The notes below the pieces were generated by a model, which did no database searches, was not told the origin of the DNA, and saw only the letters and a list, made by a program, of their open reading frames with translations. From Hirsutella rhossiliensis (taxonomy: Eukaryota; Ascomycota; Sordariomycetes; Hypocreales; Ophiocordycipitaceae), in the NCBI RefSeq assembly GCF_020360975.1, contig NW_025408669.1, positions 5,084,001-5,148,000 of the forward strand: 64,000 nt of DNA, read 5' to 3'. This document shows, one piece after another, positions 11,791 through 25,415 of this stretch (its first letter is position 1; each line of letters begins with the position of its first letter). A program made the translations under genes and the position numbers.

Positions 11791-14700
11791 ATAACGAAAA
11801 TCGACTCCTCTACCGTCCCTACGGTTCGTAGGACGATTCTTATAGAGCCCTAAGATTAGGATAAGTAGGTAAAGGGACGGGCTCGTATAGATAGAACTAT
11901 CTATAATTTAGTCTTCTAATAAGTAGGACCCTCTCGAGCCCCTCTTCGTCCTAGGGCAACGGACTTTATAGAGGAGCTACCCTCTTCTCTAACCTCTATA
12001 TAATAGAGAGCTTTTTCTGCTGCCTTAGGTAACTACGAGAGTCACCGTAAGGAATACCTTTACGAGACGAAGCTGCTAACTGCTGCACGCACGGCGATAA
12101 CGGAATCCGTTAGTGCCGTAAAGCTAATCTCTCTTCGAGAGGAAGAGACTCCTAGGTAGTGGCTTTTAAAGCTCGAGACCTTAATAGCACCCTCGAGAGG
12201 ATATATAACTAACCGTATTAGGAAGACCTATACGGCCTACCTAGGAGCTTTTTCTGCTAGGAACCTACTAGCTTCTTCGTAGCTAGCTAAGTAGGAAGAA
12301 ATCCTCGAGGAAGCTAACTAATACTTCCTTATAGAAGCTCTTTCCGGCTAATAGCTACGTGATATATCTCTACTAATAAAGCTTATTAGTAACGGTTACT
12401 CGACTATCTTTCGAGAGGCTAGCCGGGAACTAGACGAAGAGGCTACTAGAGTACAACAGTAAGCAGTCTTATTCCTTCGTGGCTAGCACTCGACCTAGAC
12501 GGCTCGACCTGCTGCCCTAGTAGCTGCTGCAGCCCCTATTGCTGCGGCTCCCGCTGTTGCTGCTGCGGCTGGTGCTCCTTCGGCTCCTCCTCCCTCGAGA
12601 GCCTTAACCCCGTCTTTAACGGCTGCCCCGGTCCCGGCTCCGCCTCTTGCTCCGGGCCCGGCCCCGGTCCCGTTAGTTAGACCGGCCGGACTAGTCCCCT
12701 AATAGACCTTTTAGTCCGTTAGTAGAAAAATCAGGGAACTAGTCGAAATCGAACCTCGTTAACATTAGCAATAAGGGGTAAAAAGGGGGGGTTTTTAAGC
12801 AGACCTTCTAGACTAGGACGAGGATTCCTCGAAGAAACGAACGAGGAGGAATCGACCTACCTACTAAGCGTGCAAAAAGCCCTATCGGCTAGAAGACTGC
12901 TAGCAGGTCTTCGAGGAAAACCGACCTAAAGGAATCAACCCTTTAAAGAGGCTACGAGAAATAGTATAATAGTCTCTTAAGGAGGACCCCTCGTTATAGA
13001 AGAAGATAGACGAGATTCGGGTTGCTAAGAAATAGCAACTAACGCCGCTACCCTTATTCGAGCTATAAATTCAAGGAAAAATCGTTAGTATAGCAAATCC
13101 GGCATTCGTCTTCCCTACGGATTAGTAAGACCAACCGTTAGGACCCTCCGACTATCCCCTACGAAAATCAGCTATCCTTGACTCTAGTGCTTCCCTTGAT
13201 ATCTGCAATACACTCTTACGATTCCGGTCCTTTAAGAAGGCACGAAAGGAATATCTTATTGCCGGGGAATTAACCGTACGGATAGAGGGATATAGAAGGG
13301 TGAATTTTACGATAAAATTACCTAATAGGTCTATATAAATTCTTCGAAGAAAAAGGGTAGCTTTTTGCCCTCGATTTTTAACGAGCCTAATTTCCTTCCG
13401 CCTTCTTTAAGAGGAAGGAATCTTCTAGGATATAACGTCTAAGCCTACGAGGCTAGTTTAGAAGAATTAGACTATTAGGCTTATCGAGGAAAAATTCGGT
13501 TAATTTGTTCTCGAATTCCGACCTATCCTTAGGAAGGAACTACTCGAGAAGTTAGCTTTCCCTACTAAGAGGGTAGGATCTAAGGACCCTCTTCTAGCAG
13601 CCTAAGGAGACGGTCTTCTTTAGCACGCACGACTTAGTTACAGGCCCCTAGCTTTATATAAGCTAGGCCAATAACAGGGCGTACGAATAAGGGCCTAAAG
13701 ACCGTCGAATGCGAATACTACGGCTAAGGGAAGACTAGGAGACGAATTTCTAGACGGACCCTAATACGGCCGGACCAGCCGTATAAGGAAATTTAGGTCG
13801 ACTAGACCGACGTCTCTAGGGACTAGGAAAGCTTCGTTAGGGTAATGTTTTTTATAGACGCCTTTTTAGGGATAGTTTTCCCCTATTTCTTACGGACCTA
13901 CCTAAGTAAGTATAACTAGTCTACCCTCTAGGACTTCGTTAACTAGATAAAATCCTACTTCGGCTATAAGGTAAAGAAGATACGGTCTAATAGAGAGCTA
14001 TTTACGAAGGATATCTTAAATTAGTTTCGAAAAAGGGGCATTTTACCCCTCCTATTAGCACCGAATACCTAGGCCTAGAACGGAGGGGCAGAAAGATTAG
14101 GGGGTGCTATAATAGAAAGGGCCCATACGATAAGACTTACTATAAGGCTTCCCTACGACCTTTAGAGGGAAGTCGTTAAGACCGCCTATTACCTACGGAA
14201 CCGGACCCCTAGAGGGACTACCTAAGGAATAGACTAGAAATCCCCCCTCGAGCTCTTTACGAAGAAGAGGGCCTCGCTAGCCTACCTTCGTGCCTACGGC
14301 TATAAGGCATACGCAATAACTGCCGATATATAGCTAAAAAGGAAGAAGAAAAGAAAGCTTAATCCGAGAGCCTTTATTAGTTACCTCGTTAGTTATAATT
14401 CTATAAATATCTTCCGGATCTAGATTCCTCTTCTACGGAAGGTTATTTTAACTAGGGATGTGATTTTCGACGAATCTAGCTTCTTCGACGGAAAGAGGGA
14501 TTAACAGCCCCTCTTACCCTTACAACGTTAGCTAATTTAGAAGATTTAAATCCCCCCTTCCTAATAGTCTTAAGAAGAAGCCCTAGACGAGGAAATAGAA
14601 AAAGAAACCGACGTCGAAGTAGTTAAGGATAACGCCGACTTCGAAGAAGAGGAAGCTGCTAGATTAGATAATCTAGACGAAGAAGGAGACTATAGGAAAG

Positions 14701-16725
14701 CGGTAGAGCTAGAATACGCCTACCTCCCTACGCCTCCTCTTACGGAATAAGAAGAAGATCTAGAAGCAGCTTTTTTAGTTAGTCTTCCCGTCTCGACCCC
14801 TAAGGGGGTAGGAAAGGCACCTCTCTCGAAGGATTACCCGGCTGCCTTTTTGTCCCTGCTTCGAGAAGCAAAGGAAGGTATAGGGCCCGATATAAAAGAA
14901 GACTAGGTTCTCCCCTATTTCGATCGATTTTCCGACTTCTACCTAACGCTAATAAAAGACGGTTCCCACGGAGCGTTTATAGCAGGCCGGCTTTTCAAGC
15001 CTCTATTAGCAAGGAAGGTACATAAAAGAGACCTCCCGGACCTACTAGCAAACTAGAAGCAGCTAGAAAAACACCCCTTTAGAGACTAGTTTTTCTAGGC
15101 CTAGAAAGACTACCTAGCCTTATACGAGGAGATAGGGTCTTTTAAAGAGGTCCTTAAGGAAAAGGCAAGAGGAAAACAGGTCCTTAGCTATAAGTAGGTC
15201 TTTATCTATAAGACTAATAAACACGGCTTCCTTTAAAAGTATAAATCCCGGCTAGTTGTCTATAGGAATTAATAGGAAAAAGGGGATCTACCTACTAAGG
15301 CAACCACCCTAGCAGGGATGTCTTTTCGGACCCTTATAGCTATAGTAGCAGAATTCGACCTCGAGCTCGAATAGATAGATGCAGTTAACGCCTTTATTAA
15401 CTGTCTACTCGAGGAAGAAGAAGAAGTTATCTATATACGCCTTCTACTAAGCTTCTAATAGCTAGGAAAGGTTCTACGGCTTAGGAAAGCTCTATACGGA
15501 CTATAAAGATCACCCCTTCTTTAGCAACAGCATTTAATAGGTTCCCTCGAAGCCCTAGGCTTTAAGAAAGTCCCTTAGGAACCGTATATAATATAGAAGG
15601 AAAAAATCACGGTCTTCTTCTACGTCGATAATATTATCTAGGCCTACCTAAAAGAGGAAGAAGCTAATACTAGGGAGGCTATACGAGGCCTATAATAAAG
15701 GTATAAGATAACTAGGCTAGGGGAGCTAAAGTAGTTCCTAGGGATATAAATCCTTCGGAATAGGTCCTAACGGACTATCTAGCTTACCTAAGACGCCTAT
15801 ATCGATAAGGTCGCTTATAAATTCCTCCCTAATTCCCTCGATAAGAAGCTTCCCTCTACGCCTATATTAGACGAAGAGCTTTTGCCTAATCCGTCCTTTT
15901 AAGCTAGGAGCAGAGAAACACTAATATTAATAGAAGGTAGGCTCCCTGCTTTTTTTAGCTATTTCTACTAGACCGGATATCTCTTTTACGGTCTCCTAGC
16001 TAGCTAGGCATAACTAGAATCCTAGCCCTAGGCATTAAGAAGCAGCAGACAGAGCTATCCTTTATCTCTATTTAACGAGATTATATAGTCTGCGCCTAGG
16101 AAGGCAGGGAAGGAAATAAGCTGCCGAAATCTTCCTTTATTCGAGCGATTCGTCCTTTACGGACAATTCCTTAGATAGAAAGAGCTTATAAGGGTATATT
16201 ATATCCCTTTTTAGAGGAACCATTGCTTAGAAAGCTTCGAAGTAGGCCACCGTTACGACTTTTAGTACGGAGGCAGAGCTACTAGCTCTTTTAGAAGCAT
16301 TAAAAGAAGCGATTTTCCTTAGCCGGCTGCTAATATCGTTACGACTATAAATTCCGACCCTATTAGCTATAGAATGCGATAACACGCAGACTATATAAAT
16401 TCTTACGGAAAACAGTAAGTTATCGACCCGGCTACGGTATATCGATATCTACTAGCATTAGTTACGCTAAGAGGTCTAAAGGGGACTTATTTCCGTCTAT
16501 TAGGTTCTAACGGCATCGATAAAAGCCGACGGTCTTATAAAGCCCCTACTAAAGTAGAAGCTAGCTGTCTTTTTATAGTAAATAGGGCTAGAAGACGTTC
16601 GAGAGAAGCTATCCTTAGAGGCCCGCCTTAAGAGTCTACGAGAGGAGCTAATAGCACGTACGAGAAGGTAACGTTTATAGCTAAAGAAAAGGAAGAGGTT
16701 TTTCCCTTTAGAGGGCCCCCTATTT
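11791..16725 (+). pseudogene. copia B gag-pol polyprotein remnant
   Basis: The gag-pol frame begins at ATA 11791 (formerly ATG). Gag and the protease (LDSSASLDI-like motif at about 13171) share frame, so gag and pol were probably one ORF. An Ala/Pro-rich linker lies near 12510-12690. The integrase part includes NGGAERLGGAI near 14080. The RT motif reads FFYVDNII near 15612, where the second catalytic Asp codon has become AAT by a G-to-A change. RNase H is near 16130-16480. RIP stops are present throughout and at least one frameshift separates protease from RT. Confidence 0.8.
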
Positions 16726-16950
16726 TAATTGGGTTTTTCCCTTCTAAGAAGGCCCCCTGTTCTTATAGGACTTTCCCCTCTTTAGGCCCCTTTTCCTTAA
16801 GTAGGTCTAAAAGAGCCTAGGGACCCGAAAGGGCCCCTGCTTTCCTCGAGTAAAGGGAGAAGTATAGAGCTAAGAACCTCCTCTATATGCTCACCAGCCC
16901 GAAGCCGTATTAGCTATGCCCTTAAGGGGCAGGCCATAGCTAAGGGGGTG

Positions 16951-17401
16951 TGTCGCGAAGCGTGGCCTGATTTCGCAGTTCTCGGAGATATCCCTTAGCA
17001 CGAGGGACCAAGGGAGCTGAAAAGAGGTGCAGAAAGGAGGGTGGGGGCATAAGGGGAAGCAGAAGTGGCGATAGCTTCCTATAGAGGTAGCGAAAGATAA
17101 GACGGATGTGCCGGCAACGGCTAGAAATAAGGGGAAAAAACCGGCAAAAAGCTCGGTAGTCGAAAGGACATTAGTGGCTTCTTTAAGCAGGATCTTCTTT
17201 GTTAATCGAGATGCTAGACGGGTATAAAGAGGGGCGTTAGATAGAGGAAAGAAGGACAATCAAGGCAATATAACAATTACTCCCCTGCCGCAATTGCTGC
17301 TCCCGTAAGAATTAAATCTCTCTGCCCTGCCTGTCCGACCCCTTACTTCTAATTTTACCTTCGTGCATTTTTATATACTTCTTATATCTTTCTTCGTAAG
17401 A
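16951..17401 (+). repeat. 3' LTR of copia B (451 bp)
   Basis: Preceded by polypurine TAAGGGGGTG. It starts with un-RIPed TGTCGCGAAG and keeps several CpA/TpG sites that the 5' LTR has lost. A 122-codon minus-strand frame inside it is an incidental antisense frame. Confidence 0.9.
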
Positions 17402-17406
17402 ATTAT
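17402..17406. repeat. right target-site duplication of copia B
   Basis: ATTAT, matching 11195-11199. Sequence after it (ACTAAATAAGAG) continues G1 exactly as in the un-RIPed G3 copy near 59190. Confidence 0.85.
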
Positions 17407-17915
17407 ACTAAATAAGAGCTTTTAATATATAATAACCGGTATTATTCTTAAGGGATAAACGTATTAAGGGGTTTATATTAGTAGATATAATAAGGTATAG
17501 TTTAAGTAATAATAAGTATATTACGTTAGTAATAAGTTAAAGGTTATAGACTATAGACTATAACTAGGTAATTAGGTAATTAAAATAAAAGATAAGATTA
17601 TAATAGAGATCGTAATAATTATAATATATTAAAAGCTATTAAGCTATTTATTTAAAGGAGTAAAAGTAGGTAGCTATATATACCTATAAAGACTATCTTT
17701 AGATTATAGTCCTAGCTATAATCCCCTTTATAGCTTACTATAGCTTACTTATAAGCTATACTCCTAAGTAGTAATCTATTTATATAAGGCTTACTTAGCT
17801 TATATACGCTTTAAGTAAGCTAAGCTTAAGTAACTTCTTATCCTAACTATTATTCTAAGCCGCCTTCTTATATAAATATAGCTAGCTCTCTTATAGCCCG
17901 CTAACTATAGTTATA
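17407..17915 (-). repeat. G1: PBS-proximal internal end and 5' LTR
   Basis: 17407-17427 is the internal leader of G1. From 17428 the sequence is the reverse complement of the LTR that bounds C (18463 backwards), ending near 17915 at a TTATA that corresponds to the LTR start TATTATAAC. The U5 half matches C and G3 well, while the outer U3 half from about 17710 differs. The exact outer end is uncertain by a few bases. Confidence 0.7.
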
Positions 17916-17992
17916 TAATACTAGACTTTAACCTTAAGACTATAATATCTAAGAAAGCCCTATACTTAGATTAGCCTTACTATTTTACTTAG
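17916..17992 (+). mobile_element. Ty3/gypsy D, short 5' segment
   Basis: After removing element C and one copy of its duplication, this 77-bp piece joins 25887 onward, so it belongs to the host of C, gypsy D. The last five bases CTTAG (17988-17992) are the left target duplication of C. The upstream part of D is presumably on the far side of G1, outside the window. Confidence 0.6.
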
Positions 17993-18463
17993 TATTATAA
18001 CTATAGCTACTAGGCAGCTAATAGTCGACCGTATTAAGTATATAATATAGTCTAATAAATAAATAGTTAGTATAACTATTTAATAGATATAGGATCTAAG
18101 GGATCGTAGAGATCTAAGTAATCTAAGATTAACGAGATTACTATACTTTATACGATCTAACGTTAGGGATTATAGCTAGGCTTATAATCTAAGGATAGTC
18201 TTTATAGGTATATATAGCTACCTACTTTTACTCCTTTAAATAGATAGCTCTCTAACTTTTAATATATTATAATTATTATAATCTTTATTATAATCTTATC
18301 TTTAATTCCGATTACTTAATTACCTAATTATAGTCTATAGTTTATAACCTCTAACTTATTACTAACGTAATATACTTATTATTACTTAAACTACGCTCTA
18401 TTATATCTACTAATATAAACCCCTTAATAGGTTTATCCCTTAAGAATAATACTAGTTATTATA
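17993..18463 (+). repeat. 5' LTR of C (471 bp)
   Basis: Starts TATTATAACTATAGC and ends TTATTATA, before the leader CGTTAAAAGCTC that is shared with G3. The terminal TG..CA has become TA..TA through RIP. Confidence 0.85.
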
Positions 18464-18566
18464 CGTTAAAAGCTCTTATTTAATATAATACCGCGTTACT
18501 TTAAGTAATATTATAACTATTAATATACTTATATAGTAAACTAGATTAACTAACTTTAAAGCTACT

Positions 18567-20960
18567 ATATCACCTTAAGATATAATATATAAGATTATTA
18601 CCTTTTAATATAAAGTATAGTTACTTAAGAATAAAGGAGGTAATAAATAAGTTAGGGACCTTAGAGAAGTAGTTAAACTAAAATAGCTAAGACTATTTAA
18701 TAGTACTTATAATATACTTTAAGACTTTCTTACCTAACTTAAGGCCTACTATTAGTTTTACTTTATTAAACTCTTAGACTTAGTTAAAAAGGTACTCTAT
18801 ATAAGAAATTATTTATTTAGAATAATACTCGCTTAGTTTAGACCTATTATAAGGGAATTTCTTAATAACTAACTAGCGCGATAAGATAATAAGATAGATA
18901 AAGTCTTTACTAGTTTCTAAGGATTTAAAGAAGCTATTATAAAGGTATTTAGGATATTTAATAAGGAATAAGAAGCTAAATAAAAACTTTAAGAACTTTA
19001 ATAAAGGATCTTAGTATTAGATTATACTATAAAGTTCTATTAAGTTACCTTATAGCTTAATTAAGATAATAAACCTCTTATATTATAATTCTATAATAGG
19101 CTTAAAGAAGAAGTTAAGGATAAGCTTTATAAGAAAAATTAACTTAATAACCTCTTAGACTATATTACTATAGTAATATAAATCGACGATAGATAATATA
19201 TATAATACTAAGAAAAGAAATAAGGAAGAGGAAACTAAAACCCTTCCTATAAAAATAACTTTAGCTAACGCGCTAACTATAAGAAAAAACGTAAAATATA
19301 AATAGCTTAGGTATATATAATAAATCCTAGACTAATAGATTTAAGTATAATATAGAAAAGTAAAGGAAAGTATTTTAACTATAAGAAACTTAAATACTAC
19401 TTTAAAGAATATAAATAACCTTATAAAGAGAAGAAGACCTATTAAGTACTAGCCTTAAAAGGTAAGGAATACTTAAACGCTATTAATAAATAAGAACTAA
19501 AGTATAAACTCCTTAGTTAGACTATATACTATAACGATAAATATATAGTATACCTAAGCGATAAAAATAGTACTAAATAGTTCTTAAAGCTACTAAAGAA
19601 AACCCTTATAATAATATAATAAAGGGATCCTAAAATATAGAAATAAGTTAAATTTATAGAATAAAAATACCCTTATTTTAAAGAAGTCTCTTAAGACTAA
19701 ATTAAGAAGAATAATAAATAATTCTAAGAAGATATATAAAATAAAAATTAATAATAATATTAGGTAGTTTATAAATAATATAATAAAGAAGATATAGATA
19801 TAGCCCTTATACTTATAAAACTTAAATAATAACTTAAGGAGAAATAATAAAGTATCGATAATATAAGCTTTAAAGAATAAGAAATACCTAGAGAAATAAA
19901 AGACGAAAATAAACTTTTACTACTACCCTTACTATTAAGGGAAAATACTATAATTAAAGAATACGCTTTATACTTTAAAGAATTTAAAGAAATACTTAAA
20001 ATTAAAACCTAATAAATACCTTAAATTCTTATTAAAAACTAATAAGCTATATTAATTCGGTATTAACTAGTACTATATAAAGGAGACTATACTATAGCTA
20101 TTACTATAGTTAATACCTTTATAGCTTTATAATAAGAATAGTAACTATAAGGAGAATTTAAAGATAATCTATAGATACTACTTACTTATAAGTACTATAA
20201 GTATATTTTATATATATTATATATCTACCTAGATTATATAATATACTTTTAGATAAAGGTATTATATAACGCTTTCTTAGTTAAGTTTAAGGGATAAGTA
20301 CTTTTAAAACCTTACCTAAGTATAAAACTAAACTACTAAAAAATCGATTAACGCTACCTAAATAACTAAGTTATATTATTAGAACCTAATTATAGTATAC
20401 TACTTAAATACCGCGATAATTATAGTTTATTAATAAGATATCTTTTAAAGATATATAAAATCTATAAATACGCTAAAATAAAGGAATAGTATAATACTAC
20501 TTACTTTAAGGTATTTAAACCCTTAATCTTTTAAAGACTTATATAATAAGTTAAATATAATAAAGAAGATTATAATAAATATATATACTTAAACTATAGA
20601 GTTTATAAATATAAGAAAGTATAAGTATAATATAAATAATATAATAGTATATTAAAATATTATTAGTAATATATATAAAGGCTATAAGCTATATTTAACT
20701 AAGGAAGAATTAATATAGAAATACTATATAAAAAATAAAAAGATAATAAATAAAAACTTAACCTTTAATATAAAAATAAATAGAATTATAAAGTATAGTA
20801 TATAATTAACTATAAAGTAATATAATATAAACGATATAGCGTTAAGAAATAAAAAATCTTTAATTAGCTATAAGAAATTAGTCTCTTAAGCCTTAATATA
20901 ATACTATATAATAAAAATATAAAAAAAAACGATATTAATAATAAATTAAAGAAGAATACC
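18567..20960 (+). pseudogene. gypsy C gag remnant
   Basis: Aligned to G3, whose gag starts ATG at 59276; here the start is ATA at 18567. The reading frame parallels G3, including the zinc-knuckle region near 19370-19400, where the Cys codons expected in such knuckles appear as TAT. Many CAA/CAG/TGG-derived stops. Gag would have packaged element RNA. It is longer than typical gypsy Gag before the protease begins. The 3' limit is estimated from G3. Confidence 0.7.
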
Positions 20961-21049
20961 TAAATAAAATAAATAAGGACTAAGTAAAAAATAAGGTATA
21001 CTATCTATAAAAGGGCTATAGACTAGCACGATATAATAAGATCTAAGGA

Positions 21050-24000
21050 CCTTATATATAGTAATAGTAAGCTATAGCGACTAAATAGTATTAAATATCT
21101 AAATCGTAGGATATTATATATATATACTTTTAAACTATAGTATAATAAGTAATTACGTTTTACTTAAAGTCGTTAATCGTTACTAACTTATATAGAGATA
21201 TAAGATAGATCTATATAAACTTATAAATATTAAAGGAGAGTCCTTTAACTATAATAATAGAATTATTAATATAAAGATTAATTACCTTAATATTAATATC
21301 TAGGGCTATAATAAATAAGTTAACTTTAATATTATAAATATTAAAGAATATAACCTTATATTAAGACTTTTATAGCTATAAGAGAGTAACCTATTAATTA
21401 ACTAGAAAACTAGCTAGCTATATTAAAATAAAGATATAAGTTTCTAAGACTAGTAGATTTAAAAGAAAGTAAAACTTTATAATAATTTAGCTATTAAATA
21501 AGATAAAAGGGATAACTATTTAAGTAAATTATTATAAGCTTTAGTAATATAAACGAAAATAGTAACTAAACTAGCGAATATAATAAAATCGATTAATAAG
21601 ACCTATATACTAACTAATATAGCTATATAACCTAATATCCGATATAAATAAAATTAAGGATATAATATAAAGATTTAAAAAGTTATTATTACTTTAAGGA
21701 AAGACCTTAAATAAATTAATAAAGAGCTTAACTTAAGAGAAGCTAGTTCTTAAGAGAAAGAATAAAGCTTATAAGATAGAATAAAGAATATCCCTTAGAA
21801 ATACTAGAAATATAATAAACTCTTTAAGGAAGAACTTAAGATAGGGTTACCTAAATATAGCTAATAGGACTATAAAATTTATCTTAAGGATAGAATAACG
21901 CTAACGTTTTATAAGATCTATAACCTAAATAAAAAGTAACTATAAACGCTATATAACTACCTTAATAAGAATCTATAAAAAGGATATATATAAATATTAA
22001 TATCTAAAGTAAGCTATTTAGTTATATTTATTTTAAAGAAAAACGGTAAGCTATAACTAGTTATTAACTATAGATACTTAAACGATATTATAATAAAGGA
22101 CCTAATACTATTACCGCTTATATCGGAACTATAAAATCGACTATATAGTAAAAAATAGTTTATAGCCCTTAACCTTAAAGGCGCCTATAACTTAATACGT
22201 ATAAAAAAGGGATATAAATAGATAATAGCCTTTAAAATAAAATTCAAACTATTTAAATATCTAGTAATATTATATAGACTTATAAATATACTAGCTACCT
22301 TTTAATAAATAATTAATAATATCTTATATAAATACTTAGATATCTTTATAATAGAATACTTAGATAATATCTTAATCTTCTTAGATACCTTAAAAGAATA
22401 TAAGGAATACGTTTATAAGGTACTCCGCGTACTTTAAAATATAAAGTTACTAGTTAAACTAAAGAAAAGTAAGTTTTATATATAGAAAGTAAACTTCCTT
22501 AAATATACCATCTTATTAAGAGAAATATAAATATAATAAGATAAGATTAACTTAGTTAAATAATAGCTAATACTAAAGAATATTAAGGATATATAAAGTT
22601 TCCTAGGATTTATAAATTACTACTAACGATTTATTAAAGATTTTAAAAAGATTATAGTACTACTATATAACTTAATAAAGAAGGAAAAAGAATTTATATA
22701 AGACGAAAAAGGTAACGAAGCTTTTAAATATATTAAAACTATAATTATATAAGAACTAGTCTTAACTACCTTTAATTTAAAACGATAAATCGAACTTAAA
22801 ACTAATATATTAGACTTTACTTTAAGAGTATAAATCGGATAAAAAGATAATAAAGGAAGACTATAACTAATTATATTCTACTTAAAGAAGCTATATAATA
22901 TAGAACTTAATTACCCTATCTATAATAAAGAATTCCTTATAATTATTTAAGCTTTTAAGGAATTTTAATACTACCTTCTTAAAAGTAAATATAAAGTTAA
23001 GGTCTATATAAACTATAAGAATATCTTATATTTTATAATAATATAATAGTTAAACGGACGATAGATTTAATAGGCCGAATATCTATTAGAATTTAACTAT
23101 AAAATAATCTATAAAAAAAGAATAAAAAACAGTCGAGCTAATACCTTTAGTCGACGAAGTAACTATAATATAAGGGCACCTATAGTAAAAGGATAGCTCT
23201 TAGAAATTAATAAAAACGGGAACTACTAGTAACGATAGCTAAATATAATATTTAAAGTATAACCTAATAACTTAATATATTAAAAGATCTTAAAATAGAT
23301 AAAAGAATATAAAGTACTAAATAGATATAATATAGAATATTTAGAAGTTTTAATATACAAAAATAAAATCTAAATACTATTAAAATTATAAGATAAAGTT
23401 ATATAAGATATATAAAAATATTTAATATATAGATACTAAGGAATCTAAAAAATAATAAAATAGATTAAACGATAATATAACTTTTTATAGCTTAAGGAAG
23501 TAGTATAATAAGTTATTAAAAAATATAAACTTTATATATAAAGTAAAGCTAAACGATATAAGCTATATAAAGAATTATAACCGCTACTAGTACTAGGGAA
23601 ACTATAGGATTTAATAGCTTTTAATTATATTATAAAGCTACTACTATTAAAAGAACTTATAACTAACGTTAAGTATAATAGTATATTTATTATTACTAAT
23701 AGATTAATAAAGTATAGATACTTCTTACTATATAAAGAAGTAAGTAATATAAAAGAGCTAGTATATATATTCCTATAAATAACTATTAGTAATTATAAAC
23801 TACTAAATAAGATTATCTTTAATAAAGGAAGTATATTTATAGCTAAGTTTTAGTAAGCTCTTATAGTATAATTAAGGATAAAATATAAGCTTAGTATAGC
23901 TTATTACCTATAAATAGATAGATAAATAAAACGACTTAACTAAACGCTTAAATAATATTTATAATATTATAGTAGTTATAAATAAAACAATTAAGTTAAA

Positions 24001-24620
24001 TAGCTACTAATAGCGTAACTAGCTTATAATAGCTTAGTTAAAAAAATAACTAAGCTCTTACTAGTATAGCTAATTATAGATATAACCTAGAAGTATTTAA
24101 GGTTACTTAATAAGGACTATAAGTAAAATAAGTAATACTATAAGTAGATTAGCTATAAAAATTATATAAAGAAATATAATAAGAACTTTAATTTATTAAA
24201 GAACGAATATCTACTTACTATAATTAGAAAAGATTATAAGGACTAATCTTTTAAGAGGGAGATATAGTTAACCTTATATAACGAAATATTAAAATAAAAC
24301 GACTAAGTACTAAATTAGATTTTAAGAAACTTAGACCGTTTAAGGTTAAGAAAACTATTTTAAAAGTTAACTATAAACTTTCGCTACTAATAATAATATA
24401 GATATACCTAATATTTTATATCTTATTATTAAAACTAGCGCTATAAAACGCTAAACTATAAGAAAAAATTAAAGTTAATAATAATTAAGAATATAAAGTA
24501 AAATAAGTACTAGATATAAGAAAATAAGGTTAGTAATAAGAATACCTTATTAAGTAAAAGGGATATAAACTAAAGGAAAATACCTAGGAACTACTTAAGT
24601 ACTTAACCTACTATAGTTCT
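21050..24620 (+). pseudogene. gypsy C pol remnant with chromodomain
   Basis: Protease is near 21130-21400. RT begins near 22140, reaches the [12 protein letters not shown] motif near 22360 and ends about 22560. RNase H is about 22790-23150. Integrase runs about 23560-24100, with YDSIFTITNRLTKY-like sequence near 23670. The C-terminal chromodomain is about 24480-24600 (EYKVKxVLDIRK, EYLIKxKGYKL, with stops at expected Gln/Trp positions). Chromodomains of this family bind modified histone H3 and direct insertion to heterochromatin. All domains are broken by RIP stops. Confidence 0.8.
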
Positions 24621-25415
24621 CTACTTCGATAATTTTACTAAAAGGTTTAAAAGGGATTAAAGGACTAAGATCTATAAACTCCTTACTAATACTAAATAAA
24701 GACTAATTCGCTTTATTAAGAACGCTTATTAATTATAAGTTATTTACTACCTAATACTTATATATATCGAGCGTAGGTTAAACGCTATCCTTAGTATCTA
24801 CCTCTTAGATACTATAATAAAATAACTTAGAACTCTTTTCCTTTATATAATTTTAAATCTTTTAGATATAAGCTAAACGATTAATAGTAATAGATATTTA
24901 TAACTAAAGGTTTATAAGCTATACTTAAAGCTTTAATAAAGCTTCCTTAGCTTCCTCCTCTTTAGAATATAGCCTATACTACTCTGCTAATAATTTAGTT
25001 ATTAAAAGAAATACATTAGCTATTATATATAGAAAGAATTAAAAGATACCTATAAAAAGAGGCTACTAAAATACTATTATAATAAGGACGACTACTAGTA
25101 ATATAATTATTATAGCGTAAAGAATTTTCGGCTATTTAATAATTCGTCTTCTTTACCTTAAAGTATTAAGTATATAGTATATTAGTTAGATCTTTACTTA
25201 CGTTAATATATTTAATAAGAGTAGCGCGCTTAGAGGCTTTTTAAGAACGATTTTTAAGTATATAACTAGATATACTATTAGTAGTATATCCTAAAAAAAC
25301 AAAGAAATAAGGAACGATATACTTACGTATAACGCGATAAGGGTATATTTATATATAGCGGCTAAGGTAGCTATAGTAGGTCTTATAGATAAGACTAAAA
25401 GGAAGGGAGATATTA
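24620..25415. other. gypsy C: long untranslated stretch before the 3' LTR
   Basis: About 800 bp between the chromodomain and the 3' LTR with no frame I can assign on either strand. It ends in a polypurine tract, AAAAGGAAGGGAGA, at about 25397-25410. It could be 3' untranslated sequence or a lost accessory ORF. Confidence 0.5.

Larger units (their letters stand above)
11200..17401 (+). mobile_element. copia element B, complete, less RIPed than A
   Basis: A 6202-bp sister of copia A with 451-bp LTRs and ATTAT duplications at 11195-11199 and 17402-17406. The same domain order is visible. More GC codons survive in gag, protease and RNase H than in A, so A can be read against B to locate frameshifts. 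Confidence 0.9.

Noticed and set aside
16891..17259. 122-codon minus-strand ORF
   Set aside because: It lies within and just before the 3' LTR of copia B, antisense, with no recognisable domain. LTR structure explains the sequence.
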